NCBI RefSeq assembly: GCF_018966525.1
Contig: NZ_CP076607.1
Span: forward strand, 3,410,001 to 3,474,000
Reading direction: 5' to 3'
Length of the DNA stretch: 64,000 nucleotides
DNA from: Paenibacillus sophorae
GTDB taxonomy: Bacteria > Bacillota > Bacilli > Paenibacillales > Paenibacillaceae
This document shows, in pieces, positions 1 through 8,193 of the stretch; within the stretch, counting starts at the first letter, position 1, and the number at the start of each line of letters is the position of its first letter. A model generated the notes under the pieces. That model saw only the letters and a program-made list of their open reading frames with translations, had not been told where the DNA came from and did no database searches. Both the position numbers and the translations under genes were made by a program.

Positions 1-2
1 AA

Positions 3-905
3 TCCGTGTCGCAGGATACAGAAGGCTTTACCGAACTGATCAGCGGTCTGTACGATTATTTGCTGCCGGTGCTGAAGCAGCAGTCGACAACGGACATGCT
101 GAGCAGCATTGGGCTGGGTGACGTCCCGCTCGATAATAAAGCCGAAGTCGTTACTGTACTTCATGATGCGGCGAAGCTGGCAGTTGATACGGCTCTTCTG
201 TTGTATGACAAGCAGTTGGATAAACTGTATCAATCGACGCCGGAAATAAAGACTGTACTTAGCAAGGATACGAAGCTTCAGGTTGATCTGTTCGTGGACA
301 GCGCCTTGCACGTCCGCAAGCAGAACCTGAATCTGAATGTGGTACTGCCGAATGACGGAAGCATTCCGATCCGGAGCATTTCCCTCAAGACGGAAACTCA
401 GGTGTGGAACATTAACGGTTCGGTTAAGGCCGACCCGATCGCATCAGAGGGCGCATTGAACGTTCTGGAGACGCCGCTTTCACCGGGTGTTATTCTGCGT
501 AATTTCAACGAAGATTCCACAGCTTACAGTGTGCTTAAGAACGATCTTGGCATTACTAAAAAATCAATTGTAATTGATCCGGAAACGGATTATTCCGATA
601 TCGTTGTAAAAGGGACGACGACCATGATTCCCCTTCGTTATTTGGCCGCCGTGTTGGATGCCCAGGTGAAATGGGATGCGGCATCCAAGCAGATTACAGT
701 TACCGACGATATATATGGAACGACCATCGAACTGAAAGCAGGCTCGAAGGATGCCGTTGTGGACGGTGCGAAAGTCAAGCTGTCCCAGCCGGTCTATTTT
801 GACCGATACGGCAGAGGCTACGTGCCGCTGCGCAGCGTAGCCGAGGCGCTTCATGCCCAAGTGAAAGTGGACGGCGACGGCCTGATTTATATTACGCGCG
901 ATTAG
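3..905 (+). CDS. Stalk-domain (copper amine oxidase N-terminal-like) protein, 5' partial
   Basis: The reading frame is open to the left edge of the window, so the true start and any signal peptide lie outside; the GTG at 6 is only the first start-like codon visible. About the last 100 residues form a copper-amine-oxidase-like stalk domain, seen as two copies of the hallmark 'PLRYLAAVLDAQVKWD' / 'PLRSVAEALHAQVKVD' with beta-strand segments between. The N-terminal 170 residues are mixed helix and strand and I do not recognise them. In Paenibacillus such domains are common in secreted or surface proteins (family knowledge). A secreted, cell-wall-associated role is inferred; the specific activity is unknown. 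A bidirectional hairpin terminator follows. Confidence 0.8.
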   Translation, partial: SVSQDTEGFTELISGLYDYLLPVLKQQSTTDMLSSIGLGDVPLDNKAEVVTVLHDAAKLAVDTALLLYDKQLDKLYQSTPEIKTVLSKDTKLQVDLFVDSALHVRKQNLNLNVVLPNDGSIPIRSISLKTETQVWNINGSVKADPIASEGALNVLETPLSPGVILRNFNEDSTAYSVLKNDLGITKKSIVIDPETDYSDIVVKGTTTMIPLRYLAAVLDAQVKWDAASKQITVTDDIYGTTIELKAGSKDAVVDGAKVKLSQPVYFDRYGRGYVPLRSVAEALHAQVKVDGDGLIYITRD

Positions 906-922
906 TCTTTTATTCGGGAGCC

Positions 923-977
923 CAAAAAGCCCTGCCTCTTCATTAACGCAGTATGCGTTGAAGCGGCAGGGCTTTTT
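923..977. terminator. Bidirectional intrinsic terminator
   Basis: The arm AAGCCCTGCC pairs with GGCAGGGCTT and is flanked by A-rich sequence on the left and TTTTT on the right, so it can end both the stalk-protein gene and the convergent phosphoesterase gene. Confidence 0.8.
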
Positions 978-1018
978 ATTATGGGGGTGAAGTAACATGG
1001 CGGCACAGGTAATGAGGC

Positions 1019-2422
1019 CTACGGTTGCTCACGGTTCAAAATAATCTCAAGTGAGGTATTGCTCAGCGGTTTAGACTGTGCCATGCTGCGGATATATCGC
1101 GGAAGAAAACCGTCATTGACGGTTGACCACAGCTTGAATCCGGGAAGCTTTAGCAGATCGTCGATGCCGCCGCCTGCTGTACCGGCAAAGTATCGCACGT
1201 TCAATTGGGCCATCGCATCCGCCATTTCCCGTTTGTCCTGGTCGCTGAACTTGCTGCCCTTCAGACTCTCATAAGCCTTCTTGTAAGAGTCGTCGATGAA
1301 GCTCTGCTCCGCATATTTCTTGAACGACAGCAAGCGGGAGTCGGTAAGACCGGCAGACGCAGCCCAGCCTTCCACATCTACAGGTGTTGATTGGTAAGTC
1401 GTCCTGCCGGACATCGGATCAAAGGTCATTGCCCCGTATTGATGCGGATTGACCGCCAAGGCGCTCGTGGCAATATCGTATACGGCCGTCTTGTCCGTAA
1501 TTTCGGTGCCGCCGTCCGTTAAGTCATGGCGGATGTCCTGCATATGGATATGGCCGGATAATACGAGGTTTAGCCCGTTTTTCTGCAGTTTCTTCAGCAC
1601 CTGTCCGCTGTTATTAACCTTGAATCCGGGAATATCGATATCACTGTGGTCCAAAATATTGTGGTGCATGACCGTAAGGACCCTGGCATTCTCATTAGCT
1701 GCCATCTGCACGCAGCTGTCAATCCAGGCAAGAGTGGAGGGGAGTACACGCCCGTCCGTCTGCGGATGTCCAAGCCTCCGGTTGTTATCATATTGGTTGC
1801 TGTCAATCATAAGCAGCCATAGACCCGGAGCCGCTCTGACAGCATAACTCAGACTTTGCCGGTCGCGGGATAGGGCCTCATCGTAGCCAAAGCGCCCGTA
1901 GATTTCTGTAAAATTTTTATCAGTGATACTATCCGTCATGATTTGCCGATCACCCTTAAAAGCCCTAGCCCACGGATTGAACAAATCATGGTTGCCCGGT
2001 ATAACGTATACAGATGTTCCTTTTTCCTCAATACGCGCCAACTTTCTTGCGAGCGACTTATGACTTGCGCGTTCCCCATTATTAGTTAAGTCACCGCTTA
2101 AAATAATAAAATCCGGTTTCTTAATGCTGGCTTCATAGACGAATGCATCCAAAATTTCGTCCATATAGGGAAGCTGCTTGCCGTCACCCGAAGATACGAA
2201 CGATTGAAAAGCGCTTCCGCCGTCATGAAGGCTTTTATCGAGATAGTGCAAATCCGTGGCCTCCCAGAATTGAACTGTGCTCAGGGAGCCGCCGGCAGGA
2301 ATAGCTGCACTGTTCTCCAAGGTCCCACCTTCACAGCCGCTCAATAAACCGGAGAGCAGAAGAATGGCAAGTAAGAGGCGCCTGTTTCTTTTGTGCCGAA
2401 TATGGGTTAGAGAGTATAGCAT
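1019..2422 (-). CDS. Metallophosphoesterase lipoprotein
   Basis: Predicted calcineurin-like metallophosphoesterase anchored outside the membrane. The start is placed at 2422 because GGAGG (2431-2435) sits eight bases upstream; an in-frame ATG at 2437 overlaps that ribosome site. The N-terminus is basic, then hydrophobic, ending in the lipobox LSGC. The metal-binding motifs are present in order: DLHY (D-x-H), GDLTNNGE, GNHD, a histidine pair in VMHHN, and GHIHMQD. Length is 467 residues. The C-terminal third (after about residue 330) is helical and not part of the catalytic fold. The substrate cannot be told from sequence; phosphodiesters or nucleotides are typical for the family. It is monocistronic. 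Confidence 0.88.
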   Translation of the reverse strand: MLYSLTHIRHKRNRRLLLAILLLSGLLSGCEGGTLENSAAIPAGGSLSTVQFWEATDLHYLDKSLHDGGSAFQSFVSSGDGKQLPYMDEILDAFVYEASIKKPDFIILSGDLTNNGERASHKSLARKLARIEEKGTSVYVIPGNHDLFNPWARAFKGDRQIMTDSITDKNFTEIYGRFGYDEALSRDRQSLSYAVRAAPGLWLLMIDSNQYDNNRRLGHPQTDGRVLPSTLAWIDSCVQMAANENARVLTVMHHNILDHSDIDIPGFKVNNSGQVLKKLQKNGLNLVLSGHIHMQDIRHDLTDGGTEITDKTAVYDIATSALAVNPHQYGAMTFDPMSGRTTYQSTPVDVEGWAASAGLTDSRLLSFKKYAEQSFIDDSYKKAYESLKGSKFSDQDKREMADAMAQLNVRYFAGTAGGGIDDLLKLPGFKLWSTVNDGFLPRYIRSMAQSKPLSNTSLEIILNREQP

Positions 2423-2632
2423 ATGGTTAACCTCCATCTATGTAACGTAGTTGTTATTGTATCCGAATTTTATAAAAGGTGTACAGGAGACTTCGCATAA
2501 TATTGAGATGCAGGAGAAAAATAAAGGCCGCTATGTAAATTTAAAAAAATAGACGGAAGCATTGCATTGTCGCAAGAAATGTATTAAGATATATAAAAGT
2601 AAGTAACTAAACAAAATGGAGGAATTAATCTT

Positions 2633-3232
2633 ATGTCTAATAATTACTTTGATGCTGTGAAAAAAAGACGCTCCGTATACGCGATCAGCAAGGAACTGCC
2701 GGTATCCGCAGAAAAAGTACAGGAAATCGTAGAGCAGGCGGTTCTGCACAGCCCGTCCTCCTTTAACTCCCAAAGCGCCAGAGCCGTTGTCCTGTTCGGC
2801 GAGCAGCACGACAAACTGTGGGACATCACTTCCAGTACGCTGCGCCAAATCGTGCCCACCGACCAATTTGAAGGCACCGCACAAAAAATGGCTGCATTCA
2901 AAGCCGGAGCGGGTACGGTTCTCTTCTTTGAAGATCAGGCCGTTGTTGAGCATCTGCAAGCGAACTTTGCTGCCTATGCGGATAATTTCCCTATCTGGTC
3001 AAATCAATCTTCCGGTATACTGCAGCATGTCGTATGGACCGCTCTGGCAGAAGCCGGCGTAGGCGCTTCCCTTCAGCATTACAACCCGCTGATCGACGAA
3101 GAAGTGAAGTCCACATGGGGATTACCAGAAAAATGGAAGCTGATCGCTCAAATGCCTTTCGGCGGCATCGTGACCGCTCCCGGCGAGAAAGAGTTCCAAC
3201 CTGTGGAAGAACGTGTAAAGGTGTTTAAATAA
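2633..3232 (+). CDS. Nitroreductase family protein (Frm2-like)
   Basis: FMN-dependent NAD(P)H oxidoreductase of the nitroreductase fold, 199 residues, with the N-terminal RRSVYAI segment that contacts FMN phosphate, the HSPSSFNSQSAR segment, and a C-terminal GGIVTAP strand. The short form without an insertion resembles the fungal and bacterial Frm2/Hbn1 type linked to nitroaromatic or lipid redox stress (family knowledge). It has a good ribosome site (GGAGGAATTAATCTT before ATG). No partner gene is adjacent on this strand. The frame remains open after the stop codon for a further 28 codons that look like part of another gene (see 3233-3316). Confidence 0.88.
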   Translation: MSNNYFDAVKKRRSVYAISKELPVSAEKVQEIVEQAVLHSPSSFNSQSARAVVLFGEQHDKLWDITSSTLRQIVPTDQFEGTAQKMAAFKAGAGTVLFFEDQAVVEHLQANFAAYADNFPIWSNQSSGILQHVVWTALAEAGVGASLQHYNPLIDEEVKSTWGLPEKWKLIAQMPFGGIVTAPGEKEFQPVEERVKVFK

Positions 3233-3316
3233 GACCGGGCGATTTTGATTGCTACCGCGCAGGCCAAAGAGTGGGGCGAACATCTCGGCAAGAGAATCCG
3301 GAAAGAGCAGCATTGA
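3233..3316 (+). pseudogene. Possible C-terminal remnant of a flavodoxin-like reductase
   Basis: Directly after the nitroreductase stop, the same frame reads DRAILIATAQAKEWGEHLGKR and ends at a TGA. The amphipathic 'AKEWGEHLGKRI' helix resembles the last helix of NAD(P)H-dependent FMN reductases. There is no start or ribosome site. It may be a decayed gene end or chance; confidence is low. Confidence 0.25.
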
Positions 3317-3355
3317 TTAAGCTACCTCGCTTAGGATTTTCAGTATAAAATATGC

Positions 3356-3391
3356 AAAAAAGGACAGGCGACGGATCGCTTGTCTTTTTCG
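3356..3391. terminator. Bidirectional intrinsic terminator
   Basis: AAGGACAGGCGA and TCGCTTGTCTTTTT form a hairpin (with G-T pairing) flanked by A- and T-runs, between the convergent nitroreductase and foldase genes. Confidence 0.7.
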
Positions 3392-3403
3392 TAATGGGCT
3401 TGC

Positions 3404-4516
3404 TTATTGAGCAGCGGCGCTTGCTTCCGGCGCAGCAGAGGCATCAGGCGCTGCAGAGGCATCAGGCGCTGCAGAGGCTTCCGCATTCTTGGCGTCGGTC
3501 AGCGTGTTCGTAATTTTCGCTCCTGTGGTCAAATCCTGCATCCAAGTACCGGACATTTCGTTCACTTTCTGGGAAATCAGCGTTTTGCGGATTTCTTCCT
3601 TCGAACTTTCCAATGTTGGTGTAACGGCGTCCTTGTGGTCCGTTACTTTGATGATGTGGTAGCCATACTCACTCTTAACAGGCTCGCTTGTTTCACCAAC
3701 CTTCATTTTGAAAGCTGCGTTCGAGAATTCGGCAACCATATCACTACGCTTGAAGAAACCAAGATCGCCGCCTTTGTCCTTGGAGCCTGTATCTCCCGAT
3801 TTCTCCTTGGCCAATGCTGCGAAGTCTCCGCCAGCTTTGAGCTGCTTCTCAATCGCATCGGCTTCTTCTTTCGTCTTAACTAGGATATGGGAAGCGCGAA
3901 CTTGCTCTTCCGAACCGAGCGATGCTTTGTTTTGATCAAAATACGTTTGGATGTCTTTATCGGTAATCGTGATTTTTGGCTCAAGCAGCTTGCGTACCTT
4001 AACCTGGAGCGGCAACTGCTCCTTGAGAGCGTCCATCGTCATACCGCTTTGGGAAAGTGCGGAGTTCAGTCCTTCTTCGCCGCCAAACTGCTTCTTGAGG
4101 TCTTCGATTTCATTGTTAATATCGGCATCGGTAACGGTAACTTTGGCTTTCGCGGCTTCCTGATCGACAAGCTGCTCGGTAATCATGGATTGCAATGTCG
4201 ACTCTCCGCCGGCTTGCACCAGCTTGTCGTACAGCTCATTCTTGGTAATATCATGGCCGTTTACGGTCGCGACTGCAGCTTCACCGTCCGCCTTCTGGAA
4301 CTGCGGATAAATCAATACAATAATAAGCGCGGCCGCCAGCACGATCGAGGCGATCATCCAGCCTTTGCCGCCCTTGGATGCAACCGGTACGTTCGCCGGC
4401 GGTTCGCCGACCTTGTCCATAACAGGGATTTCCTGTTCAGTATTATCGACTGCAACTTCCTCCGCTTCCGTGGGGATATCCTGATGTTCTCTCTCGTTCA
4501 AATTCTTTTCATCCAT
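3404..4516 (-). CDS. PrsA/SurA-type peptidylprolyl isomerase
   Basis: Membrane-anchored extracytoplasmic folding factor, 370 residues. A short acidic cytoplasmic tail (1-50) is followed by one membrane helix (about 53-70, GWMIASIVLAAALIIVLIY). Next come a SurA-like N-terminal chaperone region (about 80-195) and a parvulin rotamase domain (about 200-300) with the signature VRASHILVKTKEEAD and the downstream FFKRSDMV and SEYGYHIIKV strands. The tail is a low-complexity Ala-Ser-Pro-Asp repeat, probably wall-spanning or disordered. Unlike classical PrsA it has an uncleaved membrane helix, not a lipobox. The ribosome site GGGAG lies upstream of ATG 4516. Confidence 0.9.
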   Translation of the reverse strand: MDEKNLNEREHQDIPTEAEEVAVDNTEQEIPVMDKVGEPPANVPVASKGGKGWMIASIVLAAALIIVLIYPQFQKADGEAAVATVNGHDITKNELYDKLVQAGGESTLQSMITEQLVDQEAAKAKVTVTDADINNEIEDLKKQFGGEEGLNSALSQSGMTMDALKEQLPLQVKVRKLLEPKITITDKDIQTYFDQNKASLGSEEQVRASHILVKTKEEADAIEKQLKAGGDFAALAKEKSGDTGSKDKGGDLGFFKRSDMVAEFSNAAFKMKVGETSEPVKSEYGYHIIKVTDHKDAVTPTLESSKEEIRKTLISQKVNEMSGTWMQDLTTGAKITNTLTDAKNAEASAAPDASAAPDASAAPEASAAAQ

Positions 4517-4643
4517 TGTAACAATGACTCCCTTCAGTTATAGGTGTTGCCTGTCTTCATACAACTTTACCAGAATTCAGCGCTCCAAACCTTAAGAAAG
4601 CATAAAAAAACGGATTTTCTTTTTAAGAAAGCTTTAATAAACG

Positions 4644-4690
4644 CCAAAAAAGCCGAAAAACCACGGTTTCCCATGATTTTCCGGCCTTAA
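4644..4690 (-). terminator. Terminator for the LytTR gene
   Basis: On the minus strand, GGCCGGAAAA pairs with TTTTTCGGC and is followed by TTTTTT. Confidence 0.6.
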
Positions 4691-4712
4691 GAGGTTAAAT
4701 ACGGCAGCTGCT

Positions 4713-5051
4713 TCAAGAAACCCAGTCGCCAAGAAGCTGGCGGATGGACTCCTGCTTTCTTTTTGGGATGCGTACCCGCTTAGCGTATCCGCCCTTTTCC
4801 CCGAAATAGATGCAGTCGTCCTCAATCGAGCTGATCTTGTTCAGATTGACATAAACTCCGCCCTGGACATGAAAATAGCTCGAAGATTTTAGCAGCCGGT
4901 TCAACTGCTCGGCAGACATTCTTTTTTTGATATTATAGTTTCTGCCGTGAAAGATGACCAGGTCATGATTGCCGACCTTAAAGAACAGAACGTTCGTTTC
5001 CACCTCGAAGTCCTCATATACATTTCCGGCTTCCAGTAGAATGCTGTTCAT
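4713..5051 (-). CDS. Stand-alone LytTR-type DNA-binding protein
   Basis: A 112-residue protein; the start at 5051 is chosen because AAGGGGG (5060-5066) precedes it, while an upstream ATG at 5087 lacks a site. Most of the length matches a LytTR DNA-binding domain: 'MSAEQLNRLLKSSSYFHVQGG', then 'VYVNLNKISSIE' and a basic 'YAKRVRIPKRKQ' strand and helix. There is no receiver domain, membrane segment or sensor, and no histidine kinase beside it. Regulators of this reduced kind exist in Firmicutes (family knowledge). Direct transcription control is inferred; targets are unknown. Confidence 0.75.
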   Translation of the reverse strand: MNSILLEAGNVYEDFEVETNVLFFKVGNHDLVIFHGRNYNIKKRMSAEQLNRLLKSSSYFHVQGGVYVNLNKISSIEDDCIYFGEKGGYAKRVRIPKRKQESIRQLLGDWVS

Positions 5052-5224
5052 TCCTGTTCCCCCTTTTAGTGATGTTAGCGCTTCCATTATAACATGAGGT
5101 TCTTTTCCTGAGAAGGTTTATTTTTAAAATAATTGTTGTAATTATACCCATACGATTTGTCATTCAGGAAGAAAAAATGTAAATTATAAAAAGCAAAGCT
5201 CAAACAAAGAGGAGGACTAATAAT

Positions 5225-6322
5225 ATGACTGAACCATCCAAGCTGCTGCTGTTCACAGGATCTTACTCCGGGGCCGGGGAGAGCGGTATTCACGTATTTC
5301 AGTTGGACCCAAGCGGAGGCGCCCTGACATTGCTTGACGAAGTACAGGGGATCGCGAATCCGACATTTGTCAATGTTAATGCGAAGGGACATGTTCTGTA
5401 TGCCATAGGCGAGAAGCTGAACGAAGAAGGAGTAAAGGAAGGGGAAGTGGCTGCATATTCAATCGACCCGGTATCCGGGACATTGACGGAGATCAGCCGG
5501 ACGGGAACGATGCCAGCCGAAGGAAAGACGCAGACGACCACATGCCATATTACCAGGGATGCAGACGACCGGTATCTCATCGTAACAAGCTATCATGGTG
5601 GAATGATTGGACTTGTCTCCCTTGACGGCGAAGGAAAAACGGTGCGGCTGACCGATAGCGCTGTTCATACGGGGCATGGTCCCCATCCGGAACGGCAGGA
5701 TCGGCCTCATCCGCATTCGGCGACGTTCAGTCCGGATGAACGTTTTCTGTTTGTCTGCGACTTGGGGCTTGACGTGATCAGGGCTTACTCCATTAACTAT
5801 GAGAAGGGAACCCTTGAACTGCACGGGGACACTAAGCTGCACACGGGTGCTGGTCCCCGTCATTTTGCCTTTCACCCGGACGGGCATTCGGCATATGTCA
5901 TCAACGAAGTCGATTCAACGATTACTTCCTTTACATATGAGGCGGATAGCGGCGCGCTTCAAACCGTGCTCACCGTGCCTACTCTTCCGAAAGACTACAC
6001 CCTTGAAAATACATGCGCGGAGATCGCGCTTTCCCCCGACGGACGATACCTCTATGGATCAAACCGCGGGCATGACAGCCTTGTCGTATTTGCGGTCAAT
6101 CCAGCAACGGCAGAGCTTGACTTTGTTGAGCATGTGTCCACCCGCGGCGGCCATCCTCGCCATTTTGCGGTGACGCCGGACGGCGATTATCTCATCGTTG
6201 CCAACCGGGACGCCAATAATCTGGTCGTCTTTGCACGGGACATTGAAAGCGGGCGGCTGACCTTTACCGGAAATGAAGCTGCGGTATCAAAGCCCGTCTG
6301 CGTAAAACCGGCTTTGTTCTAG
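5225..6322 (+). CDS. Lactonase-family beta-propeller (6-phosphogluconolactonase-like)
   Basis: A 365-residue seven-bladed propeller of the YkgB/Pgl type, which hydrolyses 6-phosphogluconolactone in some bacteria (family knowledge). Seen directly: the opening GSYSGAGESGIHVFQLD blade, the repeated 'H-PHSATFSPDERFLFVCDLGLD', 'GPRHFAFHPDGHSAYVINE' and 'GHPRHFAVTPDGDYLIVANRD' blades, each with a PDG turn. It is cytoplasmic with no signal peptide. AGAGGAGG precedes ATG 5225. It is a single-gene unit ended by a strong hairpin. The substrate could also be another sugar lactone. Confidence 0.9.
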   Translation: MTEPSKLLLFTGSYSGAGESGIHVFQLDPSGGALTLLDEVQGIANPTFVNVNAKGHVLYAIGEKLNEEGVKEGEVAAYSIDPVSGTLTEISRTGTMPAEGKTQTTTCHITRDADDRYLIVTSYHGGMIGLVSLDGEGKTVRLTDSAVHTGHGPHPERQDRPHPHSATFSPDERFLFVCDLGLDVIRAYSINYEKGTLELHGDTKLHTGAGPRHFAFHPDGHSAYVINEVDSTITSFTYEADSGALQTVLTVPTLPKDYTLENTCAEIALSPDGRYLYGSNRGHDSLVVFAVNPATAELDFVEHVSTRGGHPRHFAVTPDGDYLIVANRDANNLVVFARDIESGRLTFTGNEAAVSKPVCVKPALF

Positions 6323-6360
6323 GAAACCCGTCAATCATTGGCAGCATGCTGTAGAACAAC

Positions 6361-6398
6361 GCAGGAAACGCCGGACTAATAAGACCGGCGTTTCCTGC
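6361..6398. terminator. Hairpin between lactonase and hfq-like genes
   Basis: Perfect arms GCAGGAAACGCCGG / CCGGCGTTTCCTGC around an AT-rich loop. There is no long T-run, but the stem is strong and placed between convergent genes. Confidence 0.65.
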
Positions 6399-6447
6399 TG
6401 AAACTGTATGAAACAACAGAAGAGAGTAAGATGGCACGCAAGGAACG

Positions 6448-6669
6448 CTACCTTAGTGATACCGGCCTTAACGGCACAATGGTGGATACAGCAGATTTAA
6501 ACAGCACATTCTGTCTGCCGTCGTTTTGACCCTGCAAGGTTAATGTGTAAGCGTCATACGCGGTCAAAATGCCCTGGATTTTCACTCCGTTAGTTGTAAA
6601 GATTGTTAGCGGAACCTTAGTCTGAACGAACTGGCTCAACAAGCGTTCCTGAAGCTTTTGGATTTCCAC
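6448..6669 (-). CDS. hfq: Divergent Hfq-like Sm protein
   Basis: A 73-residue Sm-fold protein starting with GTG at 6669. Comparison with known Hfq shows LQ near the N-terminus, the Sm1 stretch VPLTIFTTNGVKIQG, and an Sm2 stretch reading LFKSAVSTIVPLRPVS where canonical Hfq has YKHAIST. The proximal-pore histidine of the KH pair is thus serine, and the loop between strands 3 and 4 (GQNDGRQN) is about two residues longer. The neighbours are not miaA or glutamine synthetase genes, which often flank the main hfq. This suggests a second, specialised copy (inference). An ordinary RNA-chaperone role is possible but not shown. Confidence 0.75.
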   Translation of the reverse strand: MEIQKLQERLLSQFVQTKVPLTIFTTNGVKIQGILTAYDAYTLTLQGQNDGRQNVLFKSAVSTIVPLRPVSLR

Positions 6670-6700
6670 TTTGGCAGCACTCCATCTTTTTATAGTTGAC

Positions 6701-6714
6701 TACTTCACTAAGTA
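6701..6714. promoter_or_regulatory. Inverted repeat upstream of the hfq-like gene
   Basis: TACTT-CACT-AAGTA lies between the hfq-like gene and the divergent PAP2 gene, so it could serve either. No regulator is known for it. Confidence 0.25.
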
Positions 6715-6781
6715 TAGCATGGAGAAGGTATCCACTGGAAACGGGCTCCGTTCGTTATATGTATTTAGGAGGCAATAGAGA

Positions 6782-7429
6782 ATGACTTCTTGGCATTGGT
6801 CCAGAGGTTTCAAGCTTTTCCTGCTGTTTGCGGGCATCTTCGGGCTGATTGCCGTTCTGGTCGCATATAATTACACGGCAGTGTTTGATGAACGGATTAT
6901 TCATTTCGTCCAGTCCGGCGAATCGCCTGCTCTTACCTCTGCGGCCAAGGCTCTGTCGCTGGTCGGATCGTCAAAAATCGTCATCAATCTATCGCTCGTT
7001 ATTATGGCTGCCCTGTTCCTATTTTTCAAGCACCGATTGGAATTGCTGCTGTTTCTGTGGGTGGGTGTAACTTCAAATCTGCTCAACACCATACTAAAAA
7101 ATTGGTTTCACAGGGAGCGGCCGAGTATCCATCGGATTATCGAGGAGACGGGCTTCAGCTTCCCCAGCGGCCATTCGATGGCCGCCTTCTCGGTGTATGG
7201 CGCGCTGACCTTTCTGCTATGGAGCCATTTGCATTCCTCCGCCGCCAGGGTTCTGCTGGTCGCTGCCTGCTTCCTTATGACGGCTGCAATCGGCTGGAGC
7301 CGAATTTATCTCGGCGTGCATTTTCCAAGCGATGTAATCGGCGGATACGCCGCCAGCTGCGCCTGGCTGATGCTGTCCATCGCCCTGTTCGAGTCTCTCC
7401 GCTCATACCTGAAGAAGCACAAGAAATAA
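6782..7429 (+). CDS. PAP2-family membrane phosphatase
   Basis: A 215-residue membrane protein with about six hydrophobic helices and the three acid-phosphatase signatures: KNWFHRERP (K-x6-RP form), FPSGHSM and SRIYLGVHFPSD, the last two carrying the catalytic histidines. Such enzymes dephosphorylate undecaprenyl pyrophosphate or phosphatidate on the outer face of the membrane (family knowledge). The GGAGG ribosome site is 10 bases before ATG. The final residues are lysine-rich. It is a single gene with its own terminator. Confidence 0.9.
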   Translation: MTSWHWSRGFKLFLLFAGIFGLIAVLVAYNYTAVFDERIIHFVQSGESPALTSAAKALSLVGSSKIVINLSLVIMAALFLFFKHRLELLLFLWVGVTSNLLNTILKNWFHRERPSIHRIIEETGFSFPSGHSMAAFSVYGALTFLLWSHLHSSAARVLLVAACFLMTAAIGWSRIYLGVHFPSDVIGGYAASCAWLMLSIALFESLRSYLKKHKK

Positions 7430-7445
7430 GGCAATATGAGACGCG

Positions 7446-7484
7446 AAAAAGCCGGATACCCGGGGGAAGGATATCCGGCTTTAA
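7446..7484. terminator. Intrinsic terminator, bidirectional
   Basis: AAAGCCGGATA pairs with TATCCGGCTTT between the convergent PAP2 and secreted-protein genes. Confidence 0.7.
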
Positions 7485-7518
7485 CTATCTAGCCGCAAGC
7501 AAGCGGGAATACGGTGTA

Positions 7519-8019
7519 TTACCCGTTGTTTTCCGGCGGTTTCCGGGATGGAAGATGTTCGGGGAACGAACCTTTCTCGTTTACCCGCGCTTTCAGCAGG
7601 GCAGGGAGCTCATCCTTAAGCTTCTTGGCCTGCTCCTGAGTGAAGCGCCCTTCGGCAACGGCTTTGTCAATGCGTTCACCGGCCGCTTCCGCAAGCTTCT
7701 GCACGTACTGCTCTTCACTCCAGCCTTTCTTCTCCTTGGCGATACCGGCCAGGCTTTTTCCGGAATTCAGGCTTTCGGAGAGAGTGGAGCAGTCCATATC
7801 GAACAGCTTGGCGCTTTCCTTAAGGATGAAATGTCCTTTGCCGTGTCGTTTACCCTGATGGCCTTCATGCGTATCGCCGCTCGGACTCGCAGGAGCTGCG
7901 GCGGTCCGGCCGCTGCCGGGTGCCCCTTCGGCTCCCGCGACGGGGGCGTAATGGCTATAGGACAGCCCGATCAGCAAGGCGGCAGACAGCGCCAGCGCTT
8001 TTTTGACAAATGCGCTCAT
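7519..8019 (-). CDS. Secreted small protein, unknown function
   Basis: A 166-residue protein; the start at 8019 follows GAGGTGAAACT, so an upstream in-frame ATG at 8085 is not used. It has a signal peptide (MSAFVKKALALSAALLIGLSYS... with a likely AGA cleavage site), then a Gly/Ala/Pro/Ser-rich linker and a His-rich patch HEGHQGKRHGKGH that could bind metal. The C-terminal helical half (KESAKLFDMDCSTLSESLNSG through KKLKDELPALLKARV) looks like the small helical repeats of DUF2680-like exported proteins. Its function is unknown. Confidence 0.7.
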   Translation of the reverse strand: MSAFVKKALALSAALLIGLSYSHYAPVAGAEGAPGSGRTAAAPASPSGDTHEGHQGKRHGKGHFILKESAKLFDMDCSTLSESLNSGKSLAGIAKEKKGWSEEQYVQKLAEAAGERIDKAVAEGRFTQEQAKKLKDELPALLKARVNEKGSFPEHLPSRKPPENNG

Positions 8020-8193
8020 AGTTTCACCTCTTTTGCTTGAAAATGATCTTACGCTTTCAGTATTTCCAGAAACCTGAAGAGACACTGAAAAAATACTTAA
8101 ATTCCGTTAAATTTCGCCATCTTACCTCATGGGTAATAATAATAAGATCACGTTTGCACAAGCTGATACAAGAAACAAGAGGAGGGATGGGCC

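Noticed and set aside
7057..8040. 327-codon plus-strand open frame
   Set aside because: Spans the PAP2 gene out of frame, a terminator and the antisense of a secreted protein.
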